From NCBI GenBank assembly GCA_937982665.1, contig CALJLD010000207.1, forward strand, positions 1 through 23,736: 23,736 bases of DNA. Reading direction: 5' to 3'. Below are positions 1-8,206 of the stretch, one piece after another. Position 1 is the stretch's first letter, and every line of letters starts with the position of its first letter. The stretch is from an uncultured Planctomycetales bacterium (GTDB lineage Bacteria; Planctomycetota; Planctomycetia; Pirellulales; S012-138). The position numbers were made by a program, and so were the translations under genes. Under the pieces are notes generated by a model. The model saw only the letters and a list, made by a program, of their open reading frames with translations. It did no database searches and was not told the origin of the DNA.

Positions 1-315
1 AAAACTCGCATTGCCCACTGCGCAGCTTCCGTGGGAATTTGCCGTTTCGCTCTTTGGCAATTTGGAAACAACTTTTAAGAACGCGGCCATCGGTCTGGCT
101 CACGGCGAGACGCATGATATTCCTGCTGTTCGCGTTGTGTGCGAATCACATTTGTGCGCGACTCACATCGCACACTTCACATTGCCTGCGATTCCACATG
201 GCGAAGCGACAGGCGTTTGTTGTACTCTGCTGTCTTGTCTGTGCCTGGCTTGCGACACATCGCGCCAGGACGTGAACGGAACGACTATCGACAAGCATGG
301 AAAGTGAAAAACGCA
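1..315. other. left-edge stretch with no supported gene
   Basis: No gene can be supported here. One plus-strand frame is open from the window edge to a stop at 305-307. Its product is rich in Cys and His and resembles nothing I know, so it could be the 3' end of an upstream gene or chance. An 8-bp inverted repeat (GTGTGCGA at 137-144, TCGCACAC at 168-175) is the only structure noticed. Confidence 0.4.
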
Positions 316-963
316 ATGGCAATCTACTCCACGTTTTTTCTTTGTGAGCAGGATGCACTAGCGCCGGCGTTTCCGGAGTGGAAGCTTCCGCTGCCAGAGC
401 CTGTGGAGCGGACTGCGGTCGATCCCTTCACAGGTGACGAGATGACGATTACCACGCGCGCACCAGAATGGGAAGACTTCGATCCGGAGAATTTTGACCC
501 GGAAGATATGGAACTGCCTGAGCCTGAGGTTGTTGCAATCGATGGCGACTACGCGACGTACCTGGAGGGGAGGATACCGGAGTTCGTGCGAGCGCAGCCA
601 CACCAGTGCGGCAAGAACCTGACAAGCATGGAACTGGAACCGCTGATTGCGTTGGCGCTTGGCGTTGACGAAGTGCGGCTGGAGTCCGCGCTCTACGCAC
701 ATCCGTTGTCGGCCTCGGGCCTTGAGCAAATTCCAGGCGACTTTGTCAACGCGATGAAGAACGCGGATGATGCCGCTTTGCAAACGCTCGCCGAGAAATG
801 GGCGGCACACATGTCAACGCCGGACTACACGCATTCGCTCGACGGCGAACAACTTTCCGAGGGATGGACGACCGAGGATGCACTCAGCCAGCTGATGCCC
901 ATTGCGGAACTTGCCAGGCAACAAACCGGCAATCAGTCGATGTACTTGTTGATCGAAGGTTAA
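316..963 (+). CDS. hypothetical acidic protein, 215 aa
   Basis: I do not recognise a named family and assign no function. The protein is soluble, with no signal peptide or membrane segment. Residues 37-75 are strongly acidic and proline-rich (DPFTGDEMTI, then a run of Asp, Glu and Pro including FDPENFDPED). The second half is mixed helical, with MELEPLIALALGVDE near 105-119. I chose the ATG at 316 over an earlier in-frame GTG at 139 because the extra 59 residues are Arg/Cys-rich and unlike the rest. No clear ribosome-binding site is visible. The layout (short N-terminal strand, acidic PFTG segment, helical C-terminus) looks like a conserved cytoplasmic hypothetical protein of unknown role. 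It is followed by a pyrimidine-rich leader and a helicase gene on the same strand. Confidence 0.75.
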   Translation: MAIYSTFFLCEQDALAPAFPEWKLPLPEPVERTAVDPFTGDEMTITTRAPEWEDFDPENFDPEDMELPEPEVVAIDGDYATYLEGRIPEFVRAQPHQCGKNLTSMELEPLIALALGVDEVRLESALYAHPLSASGLEQIPGDFVNAMKNADDAALQTLAEKWAAHMSTPDYTHSLDGEQLSEGWTTEDALSQLMPIAELARQQTGNQSMYLLIEG

Positions 964-969
964 CTGCGA

Positions 970-1051
970 CTCCACTTCTCACATCTCTTTCTCTATTCTC
1001 TTCTCTTCCCTTATCCCTTATCCCTGGCCTCTTACCCCTTACCTCTTCTCC
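970..1051 (+). repeat. polypyrimidine tract upstream of the helicase
   Basis: On the plus strand 70 of the 80 bases from 971 to 1050 are pyrimidines. The tract contains short degenerate tandem units such as TTATCCC (1011-1017), CTTATCCC, CTTACCCC and CTTACCTC. It fills the whole gap between the hypothetical gene and the helicase start codon, so the helicase has no Shine-Dalgarno sequence. Such a tract could form triplex or unwound DNA, or be a microsatellite-like repeat. No function is shown by the sequence. Confidence 0.7.
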
Positions 1052-1053
1052 GC

Positions 1054-3474
1054 ATGTCTGCTCCGCTCACTCGTGATCAACTGGCCGAGGCCTATCTCGA
1101 TCAGTTGCCGTACGAACCGTATCCCGTTCAGGAAGAGGCTTTGCTCTCCTGGTTCACCACGCCGCAAGGAGTGTTGGTGTGCGCGCCCACCGGCACCGGC
1201 AAGACGGTCATTGCGGAAGCGGCTTTGTATGAAGCTTTGCACACCGGCAAGAAGGCCTATTACACCACTCCGCTGATTGCGCTCACAGAGCAGAAGTTTG
1301 CCGAGATGCAATCGCACGCGGTGCGTTGGGGATTTATGCCTGACGATGTGGGGCTGGTCACCGGCAATCGCCGCGTCAATCCGGACGCCAAGGTGCTGGT
1401 TGTCGTCGCGGAGATTCTGCTCAACCGGCTGCTCAATCCGGAGGCGTTTGAGTTCGAGGATGTGTCATCTGTGGTGATGGACGAGTTCCATAGCTTCAAT
1501 GATCCCGAGCGCGGAATCGTCTGGGAGTTCACGCTTTCGCTCTTGCCGCCGCATGTTAGGTTGCTGTTGCTTTCGGCCACCGTCGGTAACTCGCGCGAGT
1601 TTGTTGCCTGGCTCAAGCGCTGTCATGGGCGAACCGTCGAGCTGATCGAAGGCGACCAACGTCGCGTGCCGCTGGTCTTTCAGTGGGTCCCAGATCAACT
1701 GCTCAATGAACAGGTCGAACTCATGGCCGCCGGCGATGAGGAATCGCGGCTCACGCCGTCGCTGTTGTTTTGTTTCAATCGGGCAGAATGCTGGAACGTG
1801 GCCGAGCAACTCAAAGGCAAAAACCTGATCGATGACGAACGCAAGAAGAAGCTCTCCACCGAGCTGGCCAGGCATGACTTCTCGACCGGAGTCGGGGCCA
1901 AGCTCAAGCAGTTGCTGATGCGAGGAGTGGGCATTCACCACGCTGGCATCATGCCGCGGTATCGGCGGATTGTGGAGGAACTGTACACCCGCAAGCTGCT
2001 GGCCGTGGGCGTGTGTACGGAAACGTTGGCCGCCGGCATCAACTTGCCGGCCCGCAGCGTGGTGATGACGTCGCTGGTCAAAGGTCCGCCCGGCAAGATG
2101 AAACTCATCGACGCCAGTTCCGCACATCAGATCTTTGGCCGCGCAGGCCGTCCGCAGTTCGATGACCGCGGCTATGTGGTTTCTGTCGCGCACGAAGACG
2201 ATGTCCGCATCGCCCGCTGGAAAGACAAGTACGATGCCATTCCCGAAGACACGAAAGACCCCGGCTTGATGAAGGCCAAGAAGGCGCTCAAGAAGAAGCG
2301 GCCAACTCGGCGAGATGGCATCACTTACTGGAACGAGGATCAGTTCGAGAAGCTCAAGTCCGCGCCGGCGGCCAACCTGGCCAGCCGCGGCGAAATCCCT
2401 TGGCGACTGCTTGCGTACCTGTTGCGGATCTCGCCCGATGTGAGCTTGATGCGGAAGGTCGTTCACAAGCGTTTGTTGCCGCCAGGCGATATCGAGAACG
2501 AAGAGAAGCGGCTTACCCGTCGCCTGCTCACTCTGCACAACGCCGGCTACGTGGAGTTGCAGCCTCCGCCGCCCGCGCCCAAGGAGGAGCAAGACAAGTC
2601 CGGCGATGCGGCCCAAGAAGAGAAGCCTGAGGAACAGCAATCGCAGGGAACGTTCGGTGCGTTGCTCTCCGCCGAAATCAACAAGGCCACCGGCAGGGAC
2701 AAGCCGGATAAGAAGAAAGACACCAAGTCCGAGGACAAGCCGGAACGCGAGCAATACGTACCGCAACTCGCGCGGCCGACCGACAAGCTCGACCGGCTGC
2801 TGGTCTTCCGCGGCATTCATCCGCTGTATGCGGACTTCTTGCTGCAGCACCTGGGCATCGCCAATACCGAGGAACGCATTCAAGCGATGGAAAGCGTACT
2901 TGAGTTGCCGCGATCGCTGGGGCGTTCTGTTTGGGTTCCATTGCAGCATGACTTACCGCCGGGCCCTCTTGCGATGGAACGCCTGGACGTGGAGCTTGTG
3001 CAACGAGGGCTGATGGCTCCACCTGCCGAACCTGGCGACGACGAAGACGACGACGAGTTTACGCCGCGGCCGCCGCATCTTGCCGAAAAGCTGCGGATGT
3101 TGTTCGATGCGGAACATCCGCGCGTGCATGACTTGCGTACGTCGCCAGTGTGGGTAGTCGGCGAACTGCTCCGCTACAACGGCGAGTTCGACAAATACGT
3201 CCGCGCGGCCGATCTAACCAAGCAGGAAGGTCTCATCTTCCGCCACGTATTGCGATTCATTCTCTTGCTGGGAGAGTTCGCCGCCGTGCAACCTGACGAT
3301 GTTCCCGCCGATGGCACCGATCCCAACTGGAGTGATGAGCTTCGCGTCATGGCGGATCAACTCACGGAAAGCTGCCGCACAGTCGATCCCGAAAGCACAG
3401 ACAAGATGATTGAGAACATGGCCACGCCGGACGTGATTGCCGCCGAGTTGGCGAAGCTACGCGGCACGGCTTAA
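1054..3474 (+). CDS. Ski2-like DExH-box superfamily 2 helicase
   Basis: An ATP-dependent nucleic-acid helicase of 806 residues, probably cytoplasmic and acting on RNA. Motifs appear in order: a Q-motif-like YPVQEEAL (23-30), Walker A APTGTGKT (44-51), TTPLIAL (71-77), motif II DEFH (143-146), motif III SAT (174-176), GIHHAG (293-298), TLAAGINLPAR (324-334) and motif VI QIFGRAGRP (359-367). The GIHHAG, AGINLPA and GRAGRP set is typical of Ski2/Mtr4/Hel308-type enzymes rather than RecQ or DEAD-box proteins. A Lys/Glu/Pro-rich low-complexity stretch (about 505-570) links the core to a helical C-terminal domain. ATG 1054 is the first start after the pyrimidine tract and has no SD. A bacterial Ski2-like protein may take part in RNA turnover, but a DNA repair role cannot be excluded. 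Confidence 0.93.
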   Translation: MSAPLTRDQLAEAYLDQLPYEPYPVQEEALLSWFTTPQGVLVCAPTGTGKTVIAEAALYEALHTGKKAYYTTPLIALTEQKFAEMQSHAVRWGFMPDDVGLVTGNRRVNPDAKVLVVVAEILLNRLLNPEAFEFEDVSSVVMDEFHSFNDPERGIVWEFTLSLLPPHVRLLLLSATVGNSREFVAWLKRCHGRTVELIEGDQRRVPLVFQWVPDQLLNEQVELMAAGDEESRLTPSLLFCFNRAECWNVAEQLKGKNLIDDERKKKLSTELARHDFSTGVGAKLKQLLMRGVGIHHAGIMPRYRRIVEELYTRKLLAVGVCTETLAAGINLPARSVVMTSLVKGPPGKMKLIDASSAHQIFGRAGRPQFDDRGYVVSVAHEDDVRIARWKDKYDAIPEDTKDPGLMKAKKALKKKRPTRRDGITYWNEDQFEKLKSAPAANLASRGEIPWRLLAYLLRISPDVSLMRKVVHKRLLPPGDIENEEKRLTRRLLTLHNAGYVELQPPPPAPKEEQDKSGDAAQEEKPEEQQSQGTFGALLSAEINKATGRDKPDKKKDTKSEDKPEREQYVPQLARPTDKLDRLLVFRGIHPLYADFLLQHLGIANTEERIQAMESVLELPRSLGRSVWVPLQHDLPPGPLAMERLDVELVQRGLMAPPAEPGDDEDDDEFTPRPPHLAEKLRMLFDAEHPRVHDLRTSPVWVVGELLRYNGEFDKYVRAADLTKQEGLIFRHVLRFILLLGEFAAVQPDDVPADGTDPNWSDELRVMADQLTESCRTVDPESTDKMIENMATPDVIAAELAKLRGTA

Positions 3475-3537
3475 CGAACACGATCAGCATTGCGAATGTA
3501 GAGCGATCACGTTGACGAATTGCCCGACGACAATCAG

Positions 3538-3554
3538 AATACGCTCAGCGTATT
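3538..3554. repeat. perfect 17-base palindrome
   Basis: AATACGCT and AGCGTATT flank a single C, a perfect inverted repeat with 8-bp arms. It lies 64 bases after the helicase stop and about 120 bases before the ankyrin gene. There is no T-run after it, so a rho-independent terminator is unlikely. A dimeric repressor site or a repetitive extragenic palindrome would fit better. Confidence 0.5.
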
Positions 3555-3662
3555 GAGGGCGCTACCAGGTTCGCGGGAAGGGCTGTGCCCACCTCATTCT
3601 CTTGAGTGACATTCCATCACGACCAACTTCGGCCCTGTGGCGAACCTGGGCTTGCGACTACG

Positions 3663-3670
3663 AAGGAGGT
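3663..3670 (+). promoter_or_regulatory. strong ribosome-binding site deciding the ankyrin gene start
   Basis: AAGGAGGT is a full Shine-Dalgarno sequence, with four bases between it and ATG 3675. It settles the start against a TTG-type start at 3606. Such a complete SD is uncommon among the genes of this window. Confidence 0.8.
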
Positions 3671-3674
3671 CGTC

Positions 3675-5120
3675 ATGTCTTCACCGTCTCGCGGTTTCGC
3701 GCGCTCCGATCGCCCGAATCTGGAGCAAAAGAAGAAGCTCGCCAAGGAATTGTTGGCCGCAGTGCGCAAGCTTGACTCCCGTCAGGCGGCGCGGTTCACC
3801 TGGAGCATGTCGCGATTCCGCGGCCAAAGTGGGCAAGATGTCATCAAGGCCGGCGTGAATCTTGCGGACGCTCAACATGTCATCGCCCGAGAAAGTGGTT
3901 TTGAAAGCTGGCCCAAGTTAGTGGCCTACATCCGCGAACTCGAGGCCGAACCGACAGGCTCCGTCGCCCGATTTGAGGACGCCGTGCGAGCGATGATCCG
4001 CGGCGATGCCGACGAGTTTCGCAATTTGTTGGCGAAAAATCCCGAGTTGGCAACAGCGCGATCGACTCGGCACCATCACGGCACGTTGGCCCATTACCTG
4101 GCCGCCAACGGCGTGGAGAACGAGCATCAAATCACTCCGCCAAATGCAGCAGAGATCGCGCGGATTCTGTTTGCTCATGGGGGAGCAGCGATCATCGACT
4201 CGCCGTGCGACATCTACGGTGGTGGCAGTGGATCGACTCCGCTCGTTGCGCTGGTTACCAGCGGCCATCCTCACGAAGCCGGTGTGCAGGGTGATCTCGT
4301 TCGTGAGTTTTGCAAAGCGGGGGCCAACCCCAACGGGCTTGATGATGACGGCATGCCGATGCAATGCGCGCTGGGTTTCCGCTATCCCAAAGCTGCCCAG
4401 GCGCTCGCCGAATGCGGAGCGCGGATTGACAATCTGCCCACGGCTGCCGCGCTGGGACGGATGGAACTTGTGAAGCAGTTTCTTGATCCAGGCGAGAATA
4501 TCGTGTCAGCCAGGTGTGTATTCCCCAACCCCGGATTCATCGAGTTTCCGGAAAGCACGGCGCCGCATCCCCATCCCACAATGGAACAGGCGCTTGTGTT
4601 TGCCTGCATGTGCGGACAAAAGGAGATCGCCGAGTTGTTGTTGAACCACGGCGTAAACGTCAACGGCGGACCACGGCGTGGAGTCACGGCGTTGCACGAA
4701 GCCTGCCTGCAAGGTCGATCTGACATCGCGCGGTTTCTGCTGAAGCGTGGCGCGGACCCAACGCTCCGCGACGAAATGTGGAATTCCACGGCGATTGGCT
4801 GGTCTGGCGAAGCCAAGAACGTGGAGCTTGTGGAGGAGTTGTTCCAGGCGGGGCGAGTTGAATTTCTCGATGCGGTGGAGTTCGGGAAGTACGACATCGT
4901 TCGCCGGCAACTGGAGGCGGACGCGTCTTTGGCTAATGCTCCCAATGGTCAAGGCGCCGCCCTGAGGCATGCAGCCTTCAAGAACGACCTCAAGCTCGCG
5001 CGGTTGCTCTTGGAGTTTGGAGCCGACCCGTCGTTGCCGAACGACGCCGGGACCAGGGCGCGCGACTTTTCGGAGAAAGGGGGCCATGCCGAGATGATTG
5101 AGTTGCTCGCATCGAGTTGA
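3675..5120 (+). CDS. ankyrin-repeat protein with N-terminal SWPKL-type domain
   Basis: A 481-residue soluble protein, probably a protein-protein interaction scaffold. The N-terminal part (about 15-90) is a helical region ending LADAQHVIARESGFESWPKL, which I recall from many ankyrin proteins of planctomycetes and acidobacteria. Ankyrin repeats follow. The clearest are at 336-366 (GVTALHEACLQGRSDIARFL, then RGADP) and 427-457 (a His-Ala-Ala helix, then LLLEFGADPSLPND). Degenerate repeats lie at about 100-270, 303-335, 369-398 and 457-480. No signal peptide or enzyme motif is seen. The start follows from the SD at 3663-3670. The gene is monocistronic as far as can be seen, and its partner and function are unknown. 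Confidence 0.9.
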   Translation: MSSPSRGFARSDRPNLEQKKKLAKELLAAVRKLDSRQAARFTWSMSRFRGQSGQDVIKAGVNLADAQHVIARESGFESWPKLVAYIRELEAEPTGSVARFEDAVRAMIRGDADEFRNLLAKNPELATARSTRHHHGTLAHYLAANGVENEHQITPPNAAEIARILFAHGGAAIIDSPCDIYGGGSGSTPLVALVTSGHPHEAGVQGDLVREFCKAGANPNGLDDDGMPMQCALGFRYPKAAQALAECGARIDNLPTAAALGRMELVKQFLDPGENIVSARCVFPNPGFIEFPESTAPHPHPTMEQALVFACMCGQKEIAELLLNHGVNVNGGPRRGVTALHEACLQGRSDIARFLLKRGADPTLRDEMWNSTAIGWSGEAKNVELVEELFQAGRVEFLDAVEFGKYDIVRRQLEADASLANAPNGQGAALRHAAFKNDLKLARLLLEFGADPSLPNDAGTRARDFSEKGGHAEMIELLASS

Positions 5121-5282
5121 ATCGGGGCCAGGCTTTCCTCGCCATGAGCGGCCGTTGTTTGGTTTTCTTAATCAACGGTCTTTACGACGGCGACTTCCGT
5201 TGCGCGCACAAATCCAAAGGCTCGCAACGGTTCCGTTGGCGGAGTTCCTAGACCATTCGATTTTTCGCGCTCACGAAGAAAG

Positions 5283-5310
5283 TTGACTGGGCACCAAGTC
5301 AGGCGATACT
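5283..5310 (+). promoter_or_regulatory. candidate sigma-70 promoter for the sulfatase
   Basis: TTGACT (5283-5288) and GATACT (5305-5310) are separated by 16 bp, five and four matches to the -35 and -10 consensus. Transcription would begin near 5317, about 25 bases before ATG 5342. This is a pattern match only. Confidence 0.4.
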
Positions 5311-5341
5311 GGACGACTCGACGACCACGTTCTCCTCGATA

Positions 5342-6847
5342 ATGGATCTTGCGATGCGCGCCACACCCGCACCATTGGCTAATCACTGTTTCGACCACGT
5401 AAGCGGACACCGGCTACGCAAGTTCGCCGCAATGCTGTTTGTTGCGGTGTTTGTGGCGCACGCGATGAGTGCCGCTGCCAATGCACAGGGTGAACAGAGT
5501 GTGCCCAATATTGTCATCGTATTTGCCGATGACCAAGGCTACGGAGACTTGGGCGTGTTTGGCGCGGAGGGCTTTGAAACGCCAAATATCGATCAACTGG
5601 CCGAAGGCGGCATGCGGTTCACCGATTTCTATTCGGCTCAAGCCGTTTGCTCGGCTTCGCGCGCGGCCTTGTTGACCGGTTGCTATCCCAATCGGATCGG
5701 GATTCAAGGCGCACTGGGCCCTGGAGCAAAACATGGCATTCACGAAAACGAAATGACCATTGCGGATCTCGTCAAGCAGAAGGGATACGCCACGGCCATC
5801 TACGGCAAATGGCATCTTGGACATCTGCCCAAGTTTCTCCCGCAGAATCATGGCTTTGACGATTACTTCGGCCTGCCGTATTCGAACGACATGTGGCCCA
5901 AACATCCCACCAACCCCACCGGCTATCCGCCGCTGCCGCTGATTGATGGGATGGAAACCATCGAAACCAATCCAGACCAGACACAACTGACAACCTGGTA
6001 CACGGAACACGCGGTCGAGTTCATCGATGCCAACAAAGACGGTCCGTTCTTCTTGTACGTTCCGCACAGCATGCCGCATGTTCCGTTGTTTGTTTCGGAC
6101 AAGTTTGCCGGCAAGTCTCAGCAGGGGATCTACGGCGATGTGATCATGGAGATTGACTGGTCCGTGGGACAGATTGTTGACGCGCTGAAGCGAAACGGAG
6201 TCTATGAGAACACGCTGATCATCTACACGTCCGACAACGGGCCTTGGCTTTCTTACGGAACTCATGGCGGAAGCGCAGGTCCGCTGCGGGAAGGTAAAGG
6301 AACATCGTGGGATGGCGGTCAGCGCGAACCGACCGTGATGCACTGGCCAGCGAAGATTCCCGCCGGGACGGTGTGTAGCGAGCCTGCGATGACGATCGAT
6401 ATCTTGCCGACGATCGCGTCGCTCATCGACGCCGACTTGCCGGACCATACCATCGATGGACTGGATATCTCGCCGTTGCTCTTTGGCACCGAAGGCGCGA
6501 AGTCACCGCACGAGGCGTTGTACTTCTACTGGGGAAGGCATCTGCAGGCTGTCCGCAGCGGTAACTGGAAGCTGCACTTCCCGCATGATTATCGCACGCT
6601 CAATGGCCGCGAAGGCGGAACCGGTGGACAGCCAGTCCGGTACGACACGGGCCATACGGAACTCGCGCTTTACAATCTTGCCGAGGACATTGGCGAATCA
6701 AAGAACGTCGCCGAGGATCATCCGGAAACCGTCGAGCGGTTGCAAGCGCTCGCCGAACAGGCTCGCAAAGAGCTGGGTGACAGCGCCACGCAACGCCGAG
6801 GGTCAGGCGTTCGGCCTCCGGGACGAGTGCAGGACGAGGCAAACTGA
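5342..6847 (+). CDS. secreted formylglycine-dependent sulfatase (arylsulfatase family)
   Basis: Hydrolyses sulfate esters, probably from a sulfated polysaccharide or glycoside, outside the cytoplasm. The 501-residue protein starts with an export signal (hydrophobic core about 28-46, possible cleavage after ANA or AQG). The metal-site aspartates ADD are at 62-64. The CSASR motif (103-107) matches CxAxR, so Cys103 is the residue converted to formylglycine by an anaerobic- or FGE-type maturase not encoded here. GKWHLGH (155-161), SDNG (297-300) and GKGTSWDGG (318-326) complete the active site. Family length is normal. ATG 5342 is used; ATG 5354 or a later Met is possible because the signal has a long N-region. 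Substrate is not readable. Planctomycetes carry many sulfatases, so this is probably one paralogue of many. Confidence 0.96.
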   Translation: MDLAMRATPAPLANHCFDHVSGHRLRKFAAMLFVAVFVAHAMSAAANAQGEQSVPNIVIVFADDQGYGDLGVFGAEGFETPNIDQLAEGGMRFTDFYSAQAVCSASRAALLTGCYPNRIGIQGALGPGAKHGIHENEMTIADLVKQKGYATAIYGKWHLGHLPKFLPQNHGFDDYFGLPYSNDMWPKHPTNPTGYPPLPLIDGMETIETNPDQTQLTTWYTEHAVEFIDANKDGPFFLYVPHSMPHVPLFVSDKFAGKSQQGIYGDVIMEIDWSVGQIVDALKRNGVYENTLIIYTSDNGPWLSYGTHGGSAGPLREGKGTSWDGGQREPTVMHWPAKIPAGTVCSEPAMTIDILPTIASLIDADLPDHTIDGLDISPLLFGTEGAKSPHEALYFYWGRHLQAVRSGNWKLHFPHDYRTLNGREGGTGGQPVRYDTGHTELALYNLAEDIGESKNVAEDHPETVERLQALAEQARKELGDSATQRRGSGVRPPGRVQDEAN

Positions 6848-6884
6848 GCGCGATCTTATGCGGGGGCATCTCAGCCAGGCGTGT

Positions 6885-6909
6885 TAACCGCGGCGTTGCG
6901 TTGCGGTTA
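6885..6909 (+). terminator. hairpin downstream of the sulfatase, weak terminator candidate
   Basis: TAACCGC (6885-6891) and GCGGTTA (6903-6909) form a 7-bp perfect stem with an 11-base loop, 38 bases after the sulfatase stop. No T-run follows, so intrinsic termination would be weak. It may instead be a chance hairpin. Confidence 0.25.
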
Positions 6910-6972
6910 GCAGAACGGTTTCATTTGTATCGGCGTGGAATCCGCATCGCCGTGGGACTTGCCTGGCTGCAC

Positions 6973-7377
6973 GTGAAAACCATCAACCCTTATCGGGCTC
7001 CGCTGGAGCGGCTGGCGACTCCGAACTGTGACGCGGACCGCTGTCCATTTGGGTTTGCATCGCTGAGAATCGGCATCTGCGTGCTGATCTTGTTTGTAAT
7101 TACTCTTGGCGCAAGTGCCCACTCTCATGGAATGGTTTTGCCTGGCGATATTTGCTTTGTGCTGTTGTGGATGCCGCTGACGATCTGCAACTTCGTTGGG
7201 ATTGCCTTCGGTTGTTTGAGCGCCGTGCGACGCAACTTTGTTCGGTGTCATCGTGTCGAAGATCATTGCGGCGAATGTCTTTGCGCCCCCGGTCATTACA
7301 ACCGCGCACCGGCAGTTATTGGGATGCTCTTGAACTTGGCTCCGCCGGCGATGGTTATCTGTTGGTTGGCGATTTGA
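6973..7377 (+). CDS. small membrane protein with NPYRAP N-terminus
   Basis: I do not recognise a function. From GTG 6973 the product is 134 residues, starting VKTINPYRAPLE (initiator Met in practice). An N-terminal NPYxxP motif just before the membrane part is common in small planctomycete integral membrane proteins. Three hydrophobic stretches can be seen, at about 32-49, 59-86 and 113-133. Between the last two lies a Cys/His cluster (C92, H93, H98, C99, C102, C104, H108) that could bind a metal. An ATG at 6901 in the same frame would add 24 residues. I prefer the GTG because the extension is basic and unlike the family start, but this is a judgement. Composition supports coding only moderately. 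Confidence 0.5.
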   Translation: MKTINPYRAPLERLATPNCDADRCPFGFASLRIGICVLILFVITLGASAHSHGMVLPGDICFVLLWMPLTICNFVGIAFGCLSAVRRNFVRCHRVEDHCGECLCAPGHYNRAPAVIGMLLNLAPPAMVICWLAI

Positions 7378-7468
7378 TGTCGAACTGCAAGCACTTGTCG
7401 CGTTACGATAGGCGGATCATCCTGGCAATTGATCGTACGATGACAATCTTTCTTTGACAGCAGTGCCC

Positions 7469-8047
7469 ATGACCGTTCCGCAGACGTTTGTTGTTTCCAA
7501 ACCGCATCAATTGCGCGAGCTGGCTTCTCCCGTCAAGCAGGTGATCCTGGACGCGTTGGCCGCGGCGAAAGAGCCGCGAACGATGCGCGAGCTGGCGGAG
7601 GACGTCAACCGCGCGGCCGACTCGCTCTATTATCATATGAGGTCATTGGTCAAGTCCGGCCTGGTGATTGATGCTGGGACTCGTTTGGAGAACGGCAAGC
7701 AAGTGGCCGTGTACACCGCAGCGGCAAAGCGATTCCGAATCAAGTACGATTTCGGCATCCCTCGATTCAAGCAAATCATGCAGTCGATTTTCGCCGCGAC
7801 GATTCGACTGGCCAAACGCAACTTTGAACGCGGCCTGGAGTTGGACAATGTGCGGTTTGGTACCAAGAACCGCAACTTGTACATGACGCGGATGGAAGCC
7901 TGGCTGTCGAAGCAGCATCTGGCGGAGATCAATCGCAGGATCGAAGAGATCAACGAGATCATGGTTGACAACTGTCAGCCTTCGGCAGGTGAGCGATGCA
8001 CTGTGTTTGTCTGCCTGGCCCCGCTGGCGGAAAAGAGCCGGGATTGA
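7469..8047 (+). CDS. winged helix-turn-helix transcriptional regulator (ArsR-like)
   Basis: A DNA-binding regulator of 192 residues. The N-terminal winged HTH spans about 12-85. LASPVKQVILDAL is helix 1, PRTMRELAEDVNRAADSLYY is the HTH, HMRSLVKSGLV is the recognition helix, and the wing is GKQVAVYTA. This arrangement matches the ArsR/MarR-type 'helix_turn_helix' domain. The rest (95-170) is a helical effector or dimerisation part with many Arg, Lys and Glu; no Cys metal site of ArsR sensors is seen. ATG 7469 is chosen; TTG 7454 would add five residues. It is followed after about 160 bases by the TPR gene, which has its own candidate promoter. The target is unknown. Confidence 0.85.
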   Translation: MTVPQTFVVSKPHQLRELASPVKQVILDALAAAKEPRTMRELAEDVNRAADSLYYHMRSLVKSGLVIDAGTRLENGKQVAVYTAAAKRFRIKYDFGIPRFKQIMQSIFAATIRLAKRNFERGLELDNVRFGTKNRNLYMTRMEAWLSKQHLAEINRRIEEINEIMVDNCQPSAGERCTVFVCLAPLAEKSRD

Positions 8048-8106
8048 GTATGGTTCGCCTGAGCGCCGGTTCTCTTGTGCGTTGTTCTCTCTCGTGTGGA
8101 TTTCGC

Positions 8107-8135
8107 TTGCGGCGGCATGTATTGAAATTTATAAT
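8107..8135 (+). promoter_or_regulatory. candidate sigma-70 promoter for the TPR gene
   Basis: A perfect -10 TATAAT (8130-8135) sits 17 bp after TTGCGG (8107-8112), which shares only TTG with the -35 consensus. It lies in an A/T-rich island (about 8120-8180) that stands out from the surrounding sequence. Transcription would begin near 8142, leaving a leader of about 65 bases with GGAGA (8196-8200) before ATG 8207. Confidence 0.55.
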
Positions 8136-8206
8136 AATTTTTCAACACAAAGTTTTCAAACACATCGGTCTATTTTTCTGCTCAACTTTGCTGCTGGAGA
8201 GTTCTC

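Noticed and set aside
137..175. 8-bp inverted repeat GTGTGCGA/TCGCACAC with a 23-base loop
   Set aside because: Long loop and no T-run; such repeats are expected by chance at this rate.
1465..2949. Long open frame of 494 codons on the minus strand inside the helicase gene
   Set aside because: It lies wholly antisense to a gene with all helicase motifs, and its product is rich in Arg, Leu, Gln and His with no recognisable domain. It is a by-product of codon bias.
5414..6448. 344-codon minus-strand frame inside the sulfatase
   Set aside because: It is antisense to the sulfatase active-site region and has no family resemblance.
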